From Flavipsychrobacter sp. (GTDB lineage Bacteria; Bacteroidota; Bacteroidia; Chitinophagales; Chitinophagaceae): a stretch of DNA of 42,397 nucleotides. Below the pieces are notes generated by a model. The model searched no databases. It was not told the DNA's origin and saw nothing but the letters and a program-made list of their open reading frames with translations. The DNA is taken from the NCBI GenBank assembly GCA_016786565.1, contig JAEUVY010000062.1:1-42397 (forward strand). The letters run 5' to 3'. Made by a program: the position numbers and the translations under genes. Positions 22,527 to 30,494 of this stretch are shown here, piece after piece (the first letter of the stretch is position 1; the number at the start of each line of letters is the position of its first letter).

Positions 22527-23999
22527 GTGAAAGCAAGTAAGGACTATTTCAGTAACTCGCTGGCGGTGAATAAGGCACCACTTGTCATGTACATTGACAT
22601 GAATAGCTATTTTGCGAGTTGCGAGCAGCAGCGGCACCCCGAATTGCGCAATAAGCCTGTGGGGGTGCTTACGTATGATGGTCCGAACGCGGCGGTGATA
22701 GCAGCCTCGATAGAAGCTAAAAGGATGGGGGTAAAAACTGGCATGCGTTTGCAGGAATGCAGACAACTATGCCCCGGCATGCTGACAGTGCAGACGCACC
22801 CGGCCTGGTACCGCATGATACATGTAGACATCATGGAGATACTGAAAAAGTATTGTGATGATGTGATACCTAAAAGTATAGACGAGGCTGTAGCCAATTT
22901 TCATTCTTACCGGCTTGTCTATAAAGACCTGACAGAAGTGGCCCTGAGCATAAAGGCCGATATCGCCGCGAAATATGACTACCTGAAGTGTTCGATAGGC
23001 ATTGCACCCAATTCGTTTCTGGCGAAGGTGGGTACGGAACTGCAGAAGCCTGACGGACTGGTGCTGATAGATGAACACAACATTGACGAACAACTGGCGA
23101 AACTGAAGCTGACCGATCTGCCGGGAATAGCGGCTGCCAATGAGCGGAGGTTGCAGTTGATAGGCATACGCACACCTGTGGAGATGCGGCACTCATCGGC
23201 GGCATTGCTGCGCAAGGCGTTTGGCGGGGTGGTGGGGGAGTACTGGCATAAGCGGCTGAATTTTGCAGAGGTGGATATGTATAGCCGGTCGGAGAACCGA
23301 ACGATGAGCGCAACCCGCACTATGAGCAGCCGGCAGAGTGCGGACAGGCAACAGTTGGAGTCGATGATAGTGTCGTTGTGTACAAGGCTGGAACAGCGAT
23401 TGGTGAAGAGCGGCATGTTCTGCAGGGAGGTTTATTTCTCTATACGGTATCGCGACAAGACGAAGTGGGAGACGACCATCAAGCTGGCCGACCCGCTGCA
23501 GGATGCTACCGAGATGCGCAGCTACATAAAAGACAGGATGCAGGATTTTGAGCGGAGCAGGGGTATGGCTACGTTACTGACCGACAAGGTGACCAATCTG
23601 ACGGTGGCTATACAGTCTTTTGTGAAGGATACTGTGATGCAGTACAGTCTGTTTGATAACCGGCTGAAGAAGGATGTGCTGAGGAAGGTTGTGTACCAGA
23701 TAAAGGACCACTATGACCAGAAGAACATTGTGCGGAAGGGGAGTGAGTTGTTCAGTCCGCATGTGATGAAGGACGCGATAGGCTTCGGGTCAGTGAGGGA
23801 TATGCTGGTAAAGGACGGGCAGGTGAAGAACAAACACATGCTGGAAGAGGATGCGGTGGAGGGAGCGCCGAGGGTGATTGTGATAAAGCAAAAAGACCCG
23901 GAACCAATACCGACAGAGCCGGACTTTTACATGGATGAGGAAGATGATCTCGGAGGTTTTATGCAGGGCCAGCCTGGTAATGGCTGGGAGCTACAATAA
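22527..23999 (+). CDS. Y-family DNA polymerase (DinB/UmuC-like)
   Basis: A 490-residue translesion polymerase from a GTG at 22527. The catalytic acidic residues are D24 in VMYIDMNSYFAS and D119/E120 in SIDEA. A helix-hairpin-helix segment (LTDLPGIAAANERRLQLIGI) and a little-finger domain (about 250-360) follow. QYSLF (372-376) is a beta-clamp-binding-like pentapeptide. The remaining 110 residues are acidic and unusual in length for Pol IV (351 in E. coli), which is closer to UmuC-type proteins of Bacteroidota. It incorporates nucleotides opposite damaged bases. The palindrome upstream implies tight repression. A radical SAM gene follows by 47 bases, probably in the same transcript. Confidence 0.9.
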   Translation: MKASKDYFSNSLAVNKAPLVMYIDMNSYFASCEQQRHPELRNKPVGVLTYDGPNAAVIAASIEAKRMGVKTGMRLQECRQLCPGMLTVQTHPAWYRMIHVDIMEILKKYCDDVIPKSIDEAVANFHSYRLVYKDLTEVALSIKADIAAKYDYLKCSIGIAPNSFLAKVGTELQKPDGLVLIDEHNIDEQLAKLKLTDLPGIAAANERRLQLIGIRTPVEMRHSSAALLRKAFGGVVGEYWHKRLNFAEVDMYSRSENRTMSATRTMSSRQSADRQQLESMIVSLCTRLEQRLVKSGMFCREVYFSIRYRDKTKWETTIKLADPLQDATEMRSYIKDRMQDFERSRGMATLLTDKVTNLTVAIQSFVKDTVMQYSLFDNRLKKDVLRKVVYQIKDHYDQKNIVRKGSELFSPHVMKDAIGFGSVRDMLVKDGQVKNKHMLEEDAVEGAPRVIVIKQKDPEPIPTEPDFYMDEEDDLGGFMQGQPGNGWELQ

Positions 24000-24046
24000 G
24001 TAAAGACAACAGCAAACGTTACTCATAACCACAGAACAAGAATCAA

Positions 24047-25120
24047 ATGGTGAATCAACAGGCAAATGACCGGTTTGAAAAGGGAAGAGGGGCGCAGTTC
24101 AATCCGAAGAACCGCTTTCTAAAGGGGGAGTATGTGCAGGAGCATGCGGAAGCGATAGATGATTGGGAGCATGAGAAGCGACACACTGAGTACATACTTG
24201 ACGACAGCAAGACGCTGGTGAACAAGGTGACCAGCCCTGATGTGGGTATGATGTATTCTGCCAATCCTTATCAGGGTTGCGAGCATGGTTGTGTGTACTG
24301 CTACGCGCGCAACTCTCATGAGTATTGGGGGTATAGTGCCGGGATAGATTTTGAGAGTCGCATAGTGGTGAAGAAGAACGCGCCGGCGCTGCTGCGTAAG
24401 TTCTTTGAGAACAAAAGCTGGGACCCTGCTACCATCTCGCTGAGCGGGAACACAGATTGTTACCAGCCGATAGAGCGGAGGATGAGGATAACGAGGGCCT
24501 TGCTGGAGATATGCCTTGAGTATCGCAATCCGGTGGGGATCATCACTAAGAATGCATTGGTACTGCGTGACCTCGACATCATCAAAGAGCTGGCAAGTAT
24601 GAATCTGGTGCGGGTGTTCACGTCCATCACATCGCTGGATGAGGGGCTGAGGCAGGTGATGGAGCCGAGGACCGCATCGTACCGGTCGAGGCTGAAGGTG
24701 GTGGAAACGCTGTCGAAAGAAGGCGTGCCGACCGGCATAATGAATGCACCGCTGATACCGGGCTTAAATGACATGCACATGCATGATGTGCTGAAGGCGG
24801 CAAGTGATGCAGGGGCTAAGTGGGCGGGCTACACTCTGGTAAGGCTTAACGGTGCGATCGGAAACATCTTCAAGGATTGGTTGTACAAGGCGTTCCCAGA
24901 CAGGGCAGACAAGGTGTGGCATCAGATATGCGAATGCCATGACGGGCAGGTGAGCGACAGCAGATGGGGCAACCGCATAACGGGCGATGGCAAGTATGCC
25001 GAGTTGATAAGGGATCAGTTCAAGTTGTATTGCCGCAAGTACAATTTTAATGAGGATAGGTCTGAACTGAACACAACGCTCTTCAGGCGACTGAAGAATA
25101 AGCAGTTGTCACTGTTTTAG
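24047..25120 (+). CDS. PA0069-family radical SAM protein with clamp-binding-like C-terminus
   Basis: A 357-residue radical SAM enzyme. The N-terminus (FEKGRGAQFNPKNRF) and the cluster motif CEHGCVYCYAR (C78, C82, C85) are diagnostic of the PA0069 group, relatives of spore photoproduct lyase SplB. YQGCEHGCVYCYARNSHEYW and SGNTDCYQPIE are further signature blocks. The [4Fe-4S] cluster makes a 5'-deoxyadenosyl radical from SAM; the substrate of the group is unknown. The last residues KQLSLF contain QLSLF (353-357), which equals the consensus beta sliding clamp-binding motif. With the translesion polymerase immediately upstream, a role in DNA damage handling is a strong inference. It is 15 bases from the convergent T9SS cargo gene. 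Confidence 0.9.
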   Translation: MVNQQANDRFEKGRGAQFNPKNRFLKGEYVQEHAEAIDDWEHEKRHTEYILDDSKTLVNKVTSPDVGMMYSANPYQGCEHGCVYCYARNSHEYWGYSAGIDFESRIVVKKNAPALLRKFFENKSWDPATISLSGNTDCYQPIERRMRITRALLEICLEYRNPVGIITKNALVLRDLDIIKELASMNLVRVFTSITSLDEGLRQVMEPRTASYRSRLKVVETLSKEGVPTGIMNAPLIPGLNDMHMHDVLKAASDAGAKWAGYTLVRLNGAIGNIFKDWLYKAFPDRADKVWHQICECHDGQVSDSRWGNRITGDGKYAELIRDQFKLYCRKYNFNEDRSELNTTLFRRLKNKQLSLF

Positions 25121-25135
25121 AAATTGAAAGTGGGA

Positions 25136-26110
25136 TCAGCGGCAGATAACGACTGTCTCACGGGAGATCGTTCCATTGCCCTGATCTACACGGAGCATAT
25201 AGATACCGTTGGGCCATGATGCAGTATTGATCTGCGGAGATTGCGTAAGCGAACCAGCCGCACATGTGTAGACCGGATGGCCGGTCATATCGGTGATGGT
25301 TACTGAAGCGCGGGTAATGAGAAATGGGTCGATATCTACGTTGAGCAAAGACACAGAAGGATTGGGATATACCCGCACATTTTGGGTGGTGATGTTGTTG
25401 CTGATGGAAGTAGGAAAGGGGATGTAGTCGCAGTTGATGTAGTAGTTGGTACCCAGTGCAGCACATGTGTTCATGCGCATCAGGAAGTCGTGCACGAGGC
25501 CGCTCTGAGAAAAGCATTTAAGGTTTTCGTAGAAATCGTAACAAGAGCCTGCGAATGCGGGATAGAGCGGATGGTTGGTGCAGCCAACACCTTCAATAAC
25601 TGAATAGGCGCGGTTGCCACGGCCGGTTGCGCTGACAAAATCCCAAACACGGTGGTAGGTAGTGCCTATGAGAATTGAGTCGAGAGACACAACGCTATCG
25701 GCAACAGAGCCACCGGGATACATAGAATAAGAATAACTGATGGTATCGCCCGGAACGAGGTTGTAGTTATAGAGGACGTGCTCGTAAGCATCTATAGCCG
25801 GAGCGCGGTAATATACCATTCCGTTGCCGTCCTGCCTTACGAAGTATCCTTTTCCGTCATCGGCATTGCAGCCGGCGGTAGTAACCTTGAATTTGATGAT
25901 AGAGTATTTGAACCTTTTGTAGGTAGTGCCCGAAAGGACTGTGTCGTTGGCAATGCGCGCTGTGCGATCCCACATACACGAGGAACTGAAGCCACCACTT
26001 GTTTGCCAGGAGTTAGCCGTGTCCACAAACCTGATCTTCTGAGCTGATGCGCTCAAAGAGGCTGCCATGATAGCGATGGCCGTAAACAGGATCGTGAGGT
26101 GTTGTCTCAT
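25136..26110 (-). CDS. Secreted hypothetical protein with T9SS type A tail
   Basis: A 324-residue protein from the ATG at 26110; five extra codons upstream begin with a TTG. A signal peptide (MRQHLTILFTAIAIMAASLSASAQ) is followed by a Cys-containing region with several conserved-looking Tyr/Gly segments, then the sorting tail VRVYPNPSVSLLNVDID to SRETVVICR (about 250-324). The tail form, YPNP followed later by GIYMLRV, is typical of type A T9SS cargo. The middle domain is not recognised. Export to the cell surface or medium is predicted. Confidence 0.8.
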   Translation of the reverse strand: MRQHLTILFTAIAIMAASLSASAQKIRFVDTANSWQTSGGFSSSCMWDRTARIANDTVLSGTTYKRFKYSIIKFKVTTAGCNADDGKGYFVRQDGNGMVYYRAPAIDAYEHVLYNYNLVPGDTISYSYSMYPGGSVADSVVSLDSILIGTTYHRVWDFVSATGRGNRAYSVIEGVGCTNHPLYPAFAGSCYDFYENLKCFSQSGLVHDFLMRMNTCAALGTNYYINCDYIPFPTSISNNITTQNVRVYPNPSVSLLNVDIDPFLITRASVTITDMTGHPVYTCAAGSLTQSPQINTASWPNGIYMLRVDQGNGTISRETVVICR

Positions 26111-26122
26111 AATAAAGAGGCG

Positions 26123-26156
26123 CAAAAATATGGTTTTTACATCTGTATTTGTGCAA
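26123..26156 (-). promoter_or_regulatory. Promoter of the T9SS cargo gene
   Basis: The minus strand reads TTG (26154-26156), 23 bases, then TATTTTTG (26123-26130), a match to the -7 consensus with spacing at the long end of the usual range. Confidence 0.45.
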
Positions 26157-26383
26157 ATGGGGCCAACATATTACCCGGCGCAGATAATCAAACGCAAAAA
26201 CAGTGCCAATATTGAGTTTCCGTTCATCTATTTGTATCACATTTTCCGGGGAGTTTGTGATAGATGGAATGATTGTATGTGTTTTATGCGATTATGTTAT
26301 TCCCGGTGTTTTTTGCCCGGAGCGATCTTTTGTACTAAAAGAGCCGGCTGACAGGCTTAACGGTTCTTTTTGATCATTTGCCT

Positions 26384-26391
26384 TACCTTTG
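26384..26391 (+). promoter_or_regulatory. -7 element of miaB
   Basis: TACCTTTG matches TAnnTTTG, 23 bases before the miaB ATG. No matching -33 element at the expected distance. Confidence 0.45.
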
Positions 26392-26413
26392 CGCTAACCG
26401 AAAATCGGAAAAT

Positions 26414-27856
26414 ATGGCAGATTTGCTGCAAAAAGTGCATTCTGAGTTATATAAGAAGGATGTTGAAGAAGCAAGACAGGGCGAAGCTTTCGCACCGTTT
26501 GCTGAGGATCCAAATACATTTTCAAAAAAATTCTATATTGAGAGCTACGGCTGTCAGATGAATTTCAGCGATAGTGAGATAGTTGCGTCCATACTTCATG
26601 AAGAGGGTTATGGGGCTACCCGTAATTTTGAGGAAGCGAATCTGGTGCTGCTGAATACCTGTTCTATCAGGGAGAAGGCGGAACAGACAGTGCGCAACCG
26701 TCTGCAGGCATTCAGGAAGGTGAAGGACAGCCGGCCGGGCATGCTGATAGGTGTGCTGGGTTGTATGGCCGAACGCCTGAAAGCGAAGTTTCTGGAAGAA
26801 GAGAAGCTGGTGGATATAGTGGTGGGGCCTGATGCCTACCGCACATTGCCGGGTCTGGTGGCCGAGGCAGAAGGCGGGCAGAAGAGCGTGAACGTGCTGC
26901 TGAGCCGTGAAGAAACCTATGCCGACATATCTCCGGTGCGCCTGGATAGTAATGGTGTTACTGCCTTTGTGAGCATTATGCGTGGGTGCAATAATATGTG
27001 TTCGTTCTGCGTAGTGCCATTCACGAGGGGTAGGGAGCGTAGCCGTGATGCTGAAAGTATCATAGCTGAGTGTCGTGATCTGTTTGAGCGTGGCTACCGT
27101 GAGGTGACCCTGCTGGGGCAGAACGTGGATAGCTATTATTTTGCGCCTACCGGCGGAGAAGAAGTGACCTTCGCGCTTCTGATGGAGAAGGTGGCACTTA
27201 TATCGCCGTTGCTGAGGGTAAGGTTCAGTACCTCTCATCCGAAAGACATAACGGATGATGTGTTGCACACCATGGCGAAATACGAGAACATCTGTAATTA
27301 TATACACTTACCGGTGCAGAGCGGGAATACCCGTATCCTGCAACTGATGAACCGCACGTACACGCGTGAGTGGTATCTGGCAAAGGTGAAGCGCATCAGA
27401 GAGATCATACCGGATTGCGGATTGAGCACAGACGTGATCTCCGGTTTCTGCACAGAGACCGAAGAGGAACACCAGGACACACTTTCGGTGATGGCGCTGT
27501 CTAAGTTTGACATGGCGTATATGTTCTCATACAGCGAGCGTCCCGGTACGTTGGCTGCACGCCGCTACACTGATGATATCCCTGAGGATGTGAAGAAGCG
27601 CAGGCTCACGGAGATCATCAATCTACAGAACAATCTTTCTAAAGAGAGTTATACAGCTGACATAGGTAAGACCTTTGAGGTGCTGATAGAAGGAGAAAGC
27701 AAGCGTAGTGATATGGATTGGGTGGGCCGCAACTCGCAGAATAAAGTGGTGGTATTTCCCAAAACAGAGCGTGACCTGAAGAAGGGAGACTATGTGCGTG
27801 TGAAGATACACGGCGCGACATCGGCTACATTGCTGGGGCAGATGACGGCTGAATAA
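26414..27856 (+). CDS. miaB: tRNA-2-methylthio-N6-dimethylallyladenosine synthase
   Basis: A 480-residue radical SAM methylthiotransferase that adds a 2-methylthio group to isopentenyl-A37 of tRNAs reading codons starting with U. The N-terminal UPF0004 domain has the three auxiliary cluster cysteines C47, C83 and C117. The radical SAM motif [10 protein letters not shown] gives C192, C196 and C199. A C-terminal TRAM domain runs from about 405. The start is set at the ATG of [10 protein letters not shown]; the longer frame from 26378 crosses the promoter element. The sigma-54 activator gene begins 22 bases after its stop, suggesting one transcript. Confidence 0.96.
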   Translation: MADLLQKVHSELYKKDVEEARQGEAFAPFAEDPNTFSKKFYIESYGCQMNFSDSEIVASILHEEGYGATRNFEEANLVLLNTCSIREKAEQTVRNRLQAFRKVKDSRPGMLIGVLGCMAERLKAKFLEEEKLVDIVVGPDAYRTLPGLVAEAEGGQKSVNVLLSREETYADISPVRLDSNGVTAFVSIMRGCNNMCSFCVVPFTRGRERSRDAESIIAECRDLFERGYREVTLLGQNVDSYYFAPTGGEEVTFALLMEKVALISPLLRVRFSTSHPKDITDDVLHTMAKYENICNYIHLPVQSGNTRILQLMNRTYTREWYLAKVKRIREIIPDCGLSTDVISGFCTETEEEHQDTLSVMALSKFDMAYMFSYSERPGTLAARRYTDDIPEDVKKRRLTEIINLQNNLSKESYTADIGKTFEVLIEGESKRSDMDWVGRNSQNKVVVFPKTERDLKKGDYVRVKIHGATSATLLGQMTAE

Positions 27857-27878
27857 AACAACAATTAAGAACAATACC

Positions 27879-29120
27879 ATGGACATACAGAGCATCAAGA
27901 ACAGGTTTGGCATCATCGGCAATTCGCCGGCACTGAACCATGCCCTGAACACAGCGGTGCAGGTGGCGGCAACAGACCTTTCGGTGCTGATAGCCGGTGA
28001 GAGCGGAGTGGGTAAGGAGGCGTTCTCTATGATCATACATGCGTTGTCTCAGCGCAAGCATAATTCATTTATAGCGGTGAACTGCGGCGCGATACCGGAG
28101 GGCACGATAGACAGTGAATTGTTCGGTCACGAGAAGGGCTCGTTCACTGGTGCGGTAGACAGCAGGAAAGGATATTTTGAAACAGTGAACGGTGGTACGA
28201 TCTTTCTTGATGAGATAGGTGAGATGCCGCTGGGTACACAGGCGCGATTGCTGCGTGTGCTGGAGACCGGTGAATTCATTCGTGTGGGTTCGTCGAAAGT
28301 GCAGAAGACGGATGTGCGGGTGATAGCGGCTACCAACAGGGAGTTGCTGGAATCGGCACAGGGCGGTCGTTTCAGGGAAGATCTGTATTACAGGTTGAGC
28401 ACGGTGCCGATAAGGGTACCTTCGCTCAGGGACCGAAAAGAAGATATTCCCTTACTGTTCAGAAAATTTGCGGCAGATTTTGCAGAGCGATACAAGACAC
28501 AATCGGTGCAGCTGGACAGTGCGGCTCTGAATATGCTGGTGAATTATCCGTGGCCGGGCAATGTGCGTGAATTGAAGAATATTGCCGAGCAGGTATCTGT
28601 ATTGTCTCAGGATAAACACATTACTGCGGAGGCGTTGTCGAAGTTCCTGCCGCAGCACAATACTATGTCGCGCAGTCTGGCGGTCATCTCTCCCGTGGGT
28701 GGTGCAACGCCTGTTTCGGCATCTGAGTTCAACACAGAAAGGGATATTTTGTACAAGCTTATATTCGATCTGAAGAAGGATATGAATGACCTGAAGCAGA
28801 TGATATTTGACGTGGCTCATCATCAGGGGTATACGCCTGCAGATCCTACGGCGAATGCGAACCTTATGCCTGTATATAAAGACGTAGACCACAGCACGTC
28901 ATCCAATACATTCAACGTAGTGAACACTCCGATATTGCTGGAGCCCAACGCGCGTCATGAAGATGTTGAAGAGACATTGTACCTGGCCGACAGGGAGAAA
29001 GAGTACATCACCAAGGCGCTGAAGAAGCACAAAAGCCGCAGGCGCGATGCTGCTGCCGAGTTAGGTATATCGGAGCGGACCCTTTACAGAAAGATCAAAG
29101 AATACGATATTAAGGAATGA
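27879..29120 (+). CDS. Sigma-54-dependent transcriptional activator without receiver domain
   Basis: A 413-residue AAA+ activator of sigma-54 RNA polymerase. Walker A GESGVGKE is at 40-47, the sigma-54 contact loop GSFTGA at 87-92 and Walker B TIFLDE at 107-112. A Fis-type helix-turn-helix lies at the end (RRRDAAAELGISERTLYRK). The N-terminus begins directly with the AAA+ domain, so there is no phosphoacceptor or GAF sensor; a PspF-like mode, controlled by a partner protein, is possible. The linker (about 250-370) is not recognised. In many Bacteroidota this gene follows miaB, as here, but no lptE-like gene follows; a strong terminator comes instead. Confidence 0.93.
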   Translation: MDIQSIKNRFGIIGNSPALNHALNTAVQVAATDLSVLIAGESGVGKEAFSMIIHALSQRKHNSFIAVNCGAIPEGTIDSELFGHEKGSFTGAVDSRKGYFETVNGGTIFLDEIGEMPLGTQARLLRVLETGEFIRVGSSKVQKTDVRVIAATNRELLESAQGGRFREDLYYRLSTVPIRVPSLRDRKEDIPLLFRKFAADFAERYKTQSVQLDSAALNMLVNYPWPGNVRELKNIAEQVSVLSQDKHITAEALSKFLPQHNTMSRSLAVISPVGGATPVSASEFNTERDILYKLIFDLKKDMNDLKQMIFDVAHHQGYTPADPTANANLMPVYKDVDHSTSSNTFNVVNTPILLEPNARHEDVEETLYLADREKEYITKALKKHKSRRRDAAAELGISERTLYRKIKEYDIKE

Positions 29121-29121
29121 T

Positions 29122-29150
29122 AAAAGAGCAGGCTTTAGGCCTGCTCTTTT
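29122..29150. terminator. Bidirectional intrinsic terminator
   Basis: AAAAGAGCAGGC and GCCTGCTCTTTT form a perfect 12-bp stem around TTTAG, with A and T ends on both sides. It serves the activator gene and the convergent gmhB-like gene, whose stop is at 29161. Confidence 0.88.
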
Positions 29151-29160
29151 GCTGTGTTGT

Positions 29161-29751
29161 TTATCCTACCATTTCGGCGGGCACCATGCTGCGTGCCCAT
29201 GAAAGGAGGGAGTCGTATTGTTCGTCAATAAGATCGTGCGGTAATGCAAATGGTTCGTGCTTGGTAGTCAGGAACACTGTATGCATGGATAGCTTCTTGC
29301 CGAATTCCATATCGCTGATGCTGTTGCCCACCATGATGCTGCGTTTGAAGTCGATGGCAGGGAAGTCTTCCTGCGCCTGCAGCCCCATACCCGTGTTGGG
29401 TTTGCGGTTGTGGTCGTCGTCGCTGGTGGCAATGCAGTTGTACACCTTATCTATGCGCCCACCATTTTCTGCCACTGAAGACTTCATGTTGTTACTGATC
29501 TCGCGGAGCGCGTCCATGCTCATGATGCCACGACCTACGCCACGCTGGTTGGACACCACCACGATGGTGCCAAATATTTTATTGAGGGTACGCAGCGCGT
29601 CCTGTGCTCCGTCGTGAAAAGTGAATTCATCCCATGATGTGATGTAGGAACCTACTGATTCTATGTTGATCACTCCGTCGCGGTCGAGAAATAATGTCCA
29701 GTCTTTGTTTACTTCCGGTTTCTGTTCTGTGAGGTTCATCTTAATGCTCAT
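29161..29751 (-). CDS. GmhB-like HAD phosphatase (histidinol/heptose type)
   Basis: A 196-residue HAD-superfamily phosphatase. FLDRDGVIN (D23 nucleophile, D25 acid) and VSNQRGVGRG are the GmhB/HisB-N signatures. In E. coli GmhB removes the 7-phosphate of D-glycero-D-manno-heptose 1,7-bisphosphate. The usual Cys/His zinc loop before the RKP motif is replaced: here CIATSDDDHNRKPNTGM shows a single Cys. The product would act on ADP-heptose or GDP-heptose precursors. The start overlaps the gmhA stop by four bases (ATGA), so the two are co-translated and very likely in one pathway. I rate the family high and the exact substrate moderate. Confidence 0.8.
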   Translation of the reverse strand: MSIKMNLTEQKPEVNKDWTLFLDRDGVINIESVGSYITSWDEFTFHDGAQDALRTLNKIFGTIVVVSNQRGVGRGIMSMDALREISNNMKSSVAENGGRIDKVYNCIATSDDDHNRKPNTGMGLQAQEDFPAIDFKRSIMVGNSISDMEFGKKLSMHTVFLTTKHEPFALPHDLIDEQYDSLLSWARSMVPAEMVG

Positions 29752-30326
29752 TTATTGAATAATCCCGATTCCACCAGCTCGCAGATGATGTGTCCAATTG
29801 TGATGTGTGATTCCTGAATTCTCGGAGTATCTGCACTTGGTACGTTGATCAGATAGTCGCACATCGATCTGAGCTTTCCACCCGTCTCTCCTGAGAATAC
29901 TACATTAATCATACCAATTTCTTTAGCAACCTCCATTGCCTTTATAATATTAACAGAATTGCCTGAGGTGCTGAGGCCTACCAGTACATCGCCCGGGCGG
30001 CCGGTGCCTTTTACAATCCTGCTATAGACCACCTCGTAGCCATAGTCGTTGGCAACGGCGGTCATGTAGGAAGAGTTGCAGTGAAGTGCTTCTGAAGGGA
30101 GCGGGTCGCGGTCGGAATAGAAACGACCGCTGAATTCGGCGGCCAGATGTTGCGCATCGGCGGCGCTGCCACCGTTGCCGCAAAACAGCACTTTGTTGCC
30201 GTTGGCAAAAGCCTTTATCATCACTTCTGTGACCTGCTGTATGGTGTTCATCAGTGTCTCATCCTGCAAAATGCGTTGCTTGGTGCTGATGGACGCCTGA
30301 ATAATGTCTTTAATTTTCTGCTGCAT
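29748..30326 (-). CDS. gmhA: Sedoheptulose 7-phosphate isomerase
   Basis: A 192-residue SIS-domain isomerase that converts sedoheptulose 7-phosphate to D-glycero-D-manno-heptose 7-phosphate, the first step of heptose synthesis for LPS or S-layer glycans. GNGGSAADAQHLAAEF (50-65) is the conserved sugar-phosphate loop and the C-terminal RIQESHITIGHIICELVE is the signature that separates GmhA from other SIS proteins. Length matches E. coli GmhA (192). It is followed by the GmhB-like gene with a four-base overlap. A kinase/adenylyltransferase (HldE-like) is not in the window. Confidence 0.95.
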   Translation of the reverse strand: MQQKIKDIIQASISTKQRILQDETLMNTIQQVTEVMIKAFANGNKVLFCGNGGSAADAQHLAAEFSGRFYSDRDPLPSEALHCNSSYMTAVANDYGYEVVYSRIVKGTGRPGDVLVGLSTSGNSVNIIKAMEVAKEIGMINVVFSGETGGKLRSMCDYLINVPSADTPRIQESHITIGHIICELVESGLFNK

Positions 30327-30460
30327 AGCTACTGTTCAATACAAAAATCAAGAAAATGAGCGGGATTACACTCATTACTTTTCCACAATGCGTCAAATGT
30401 AAGGAGGGTGAAAACAACATTGCGCCAACGGAATGTTATTTAACGCGACAGTTATTGAAG

Positions 30461-30486
30461 GGGACGTGCGGTCAACCGCACGTCCC
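30461..30486. terminator. Strong GC hairpin after the carboxylase gene
   Basis: GGGACGTGCGG and CCGCACGTCCC form a perfect 11-bp stem around TCAA, nine bases past the stop of the minus-strand carboxylase gene. No long T-run follows, so termination may be Rho-assisted or the hairpin may protect the mRNA end. Confidence 0.6.
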
Positions 30487-30494
30487 ACTGAGCA

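Larger units (their letters stand above)
26111..26413. other. Divergent promoter region between T9SS cargo gene and miaB
   Basis: About 303 bases between divergent starts. It carries a minus-strand -7 element (26123-26130) and a plus-strand -7 element (26384-26391). No gene is seen; a frame at 26067-26351 is not convincing. Confidence 0.45.
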
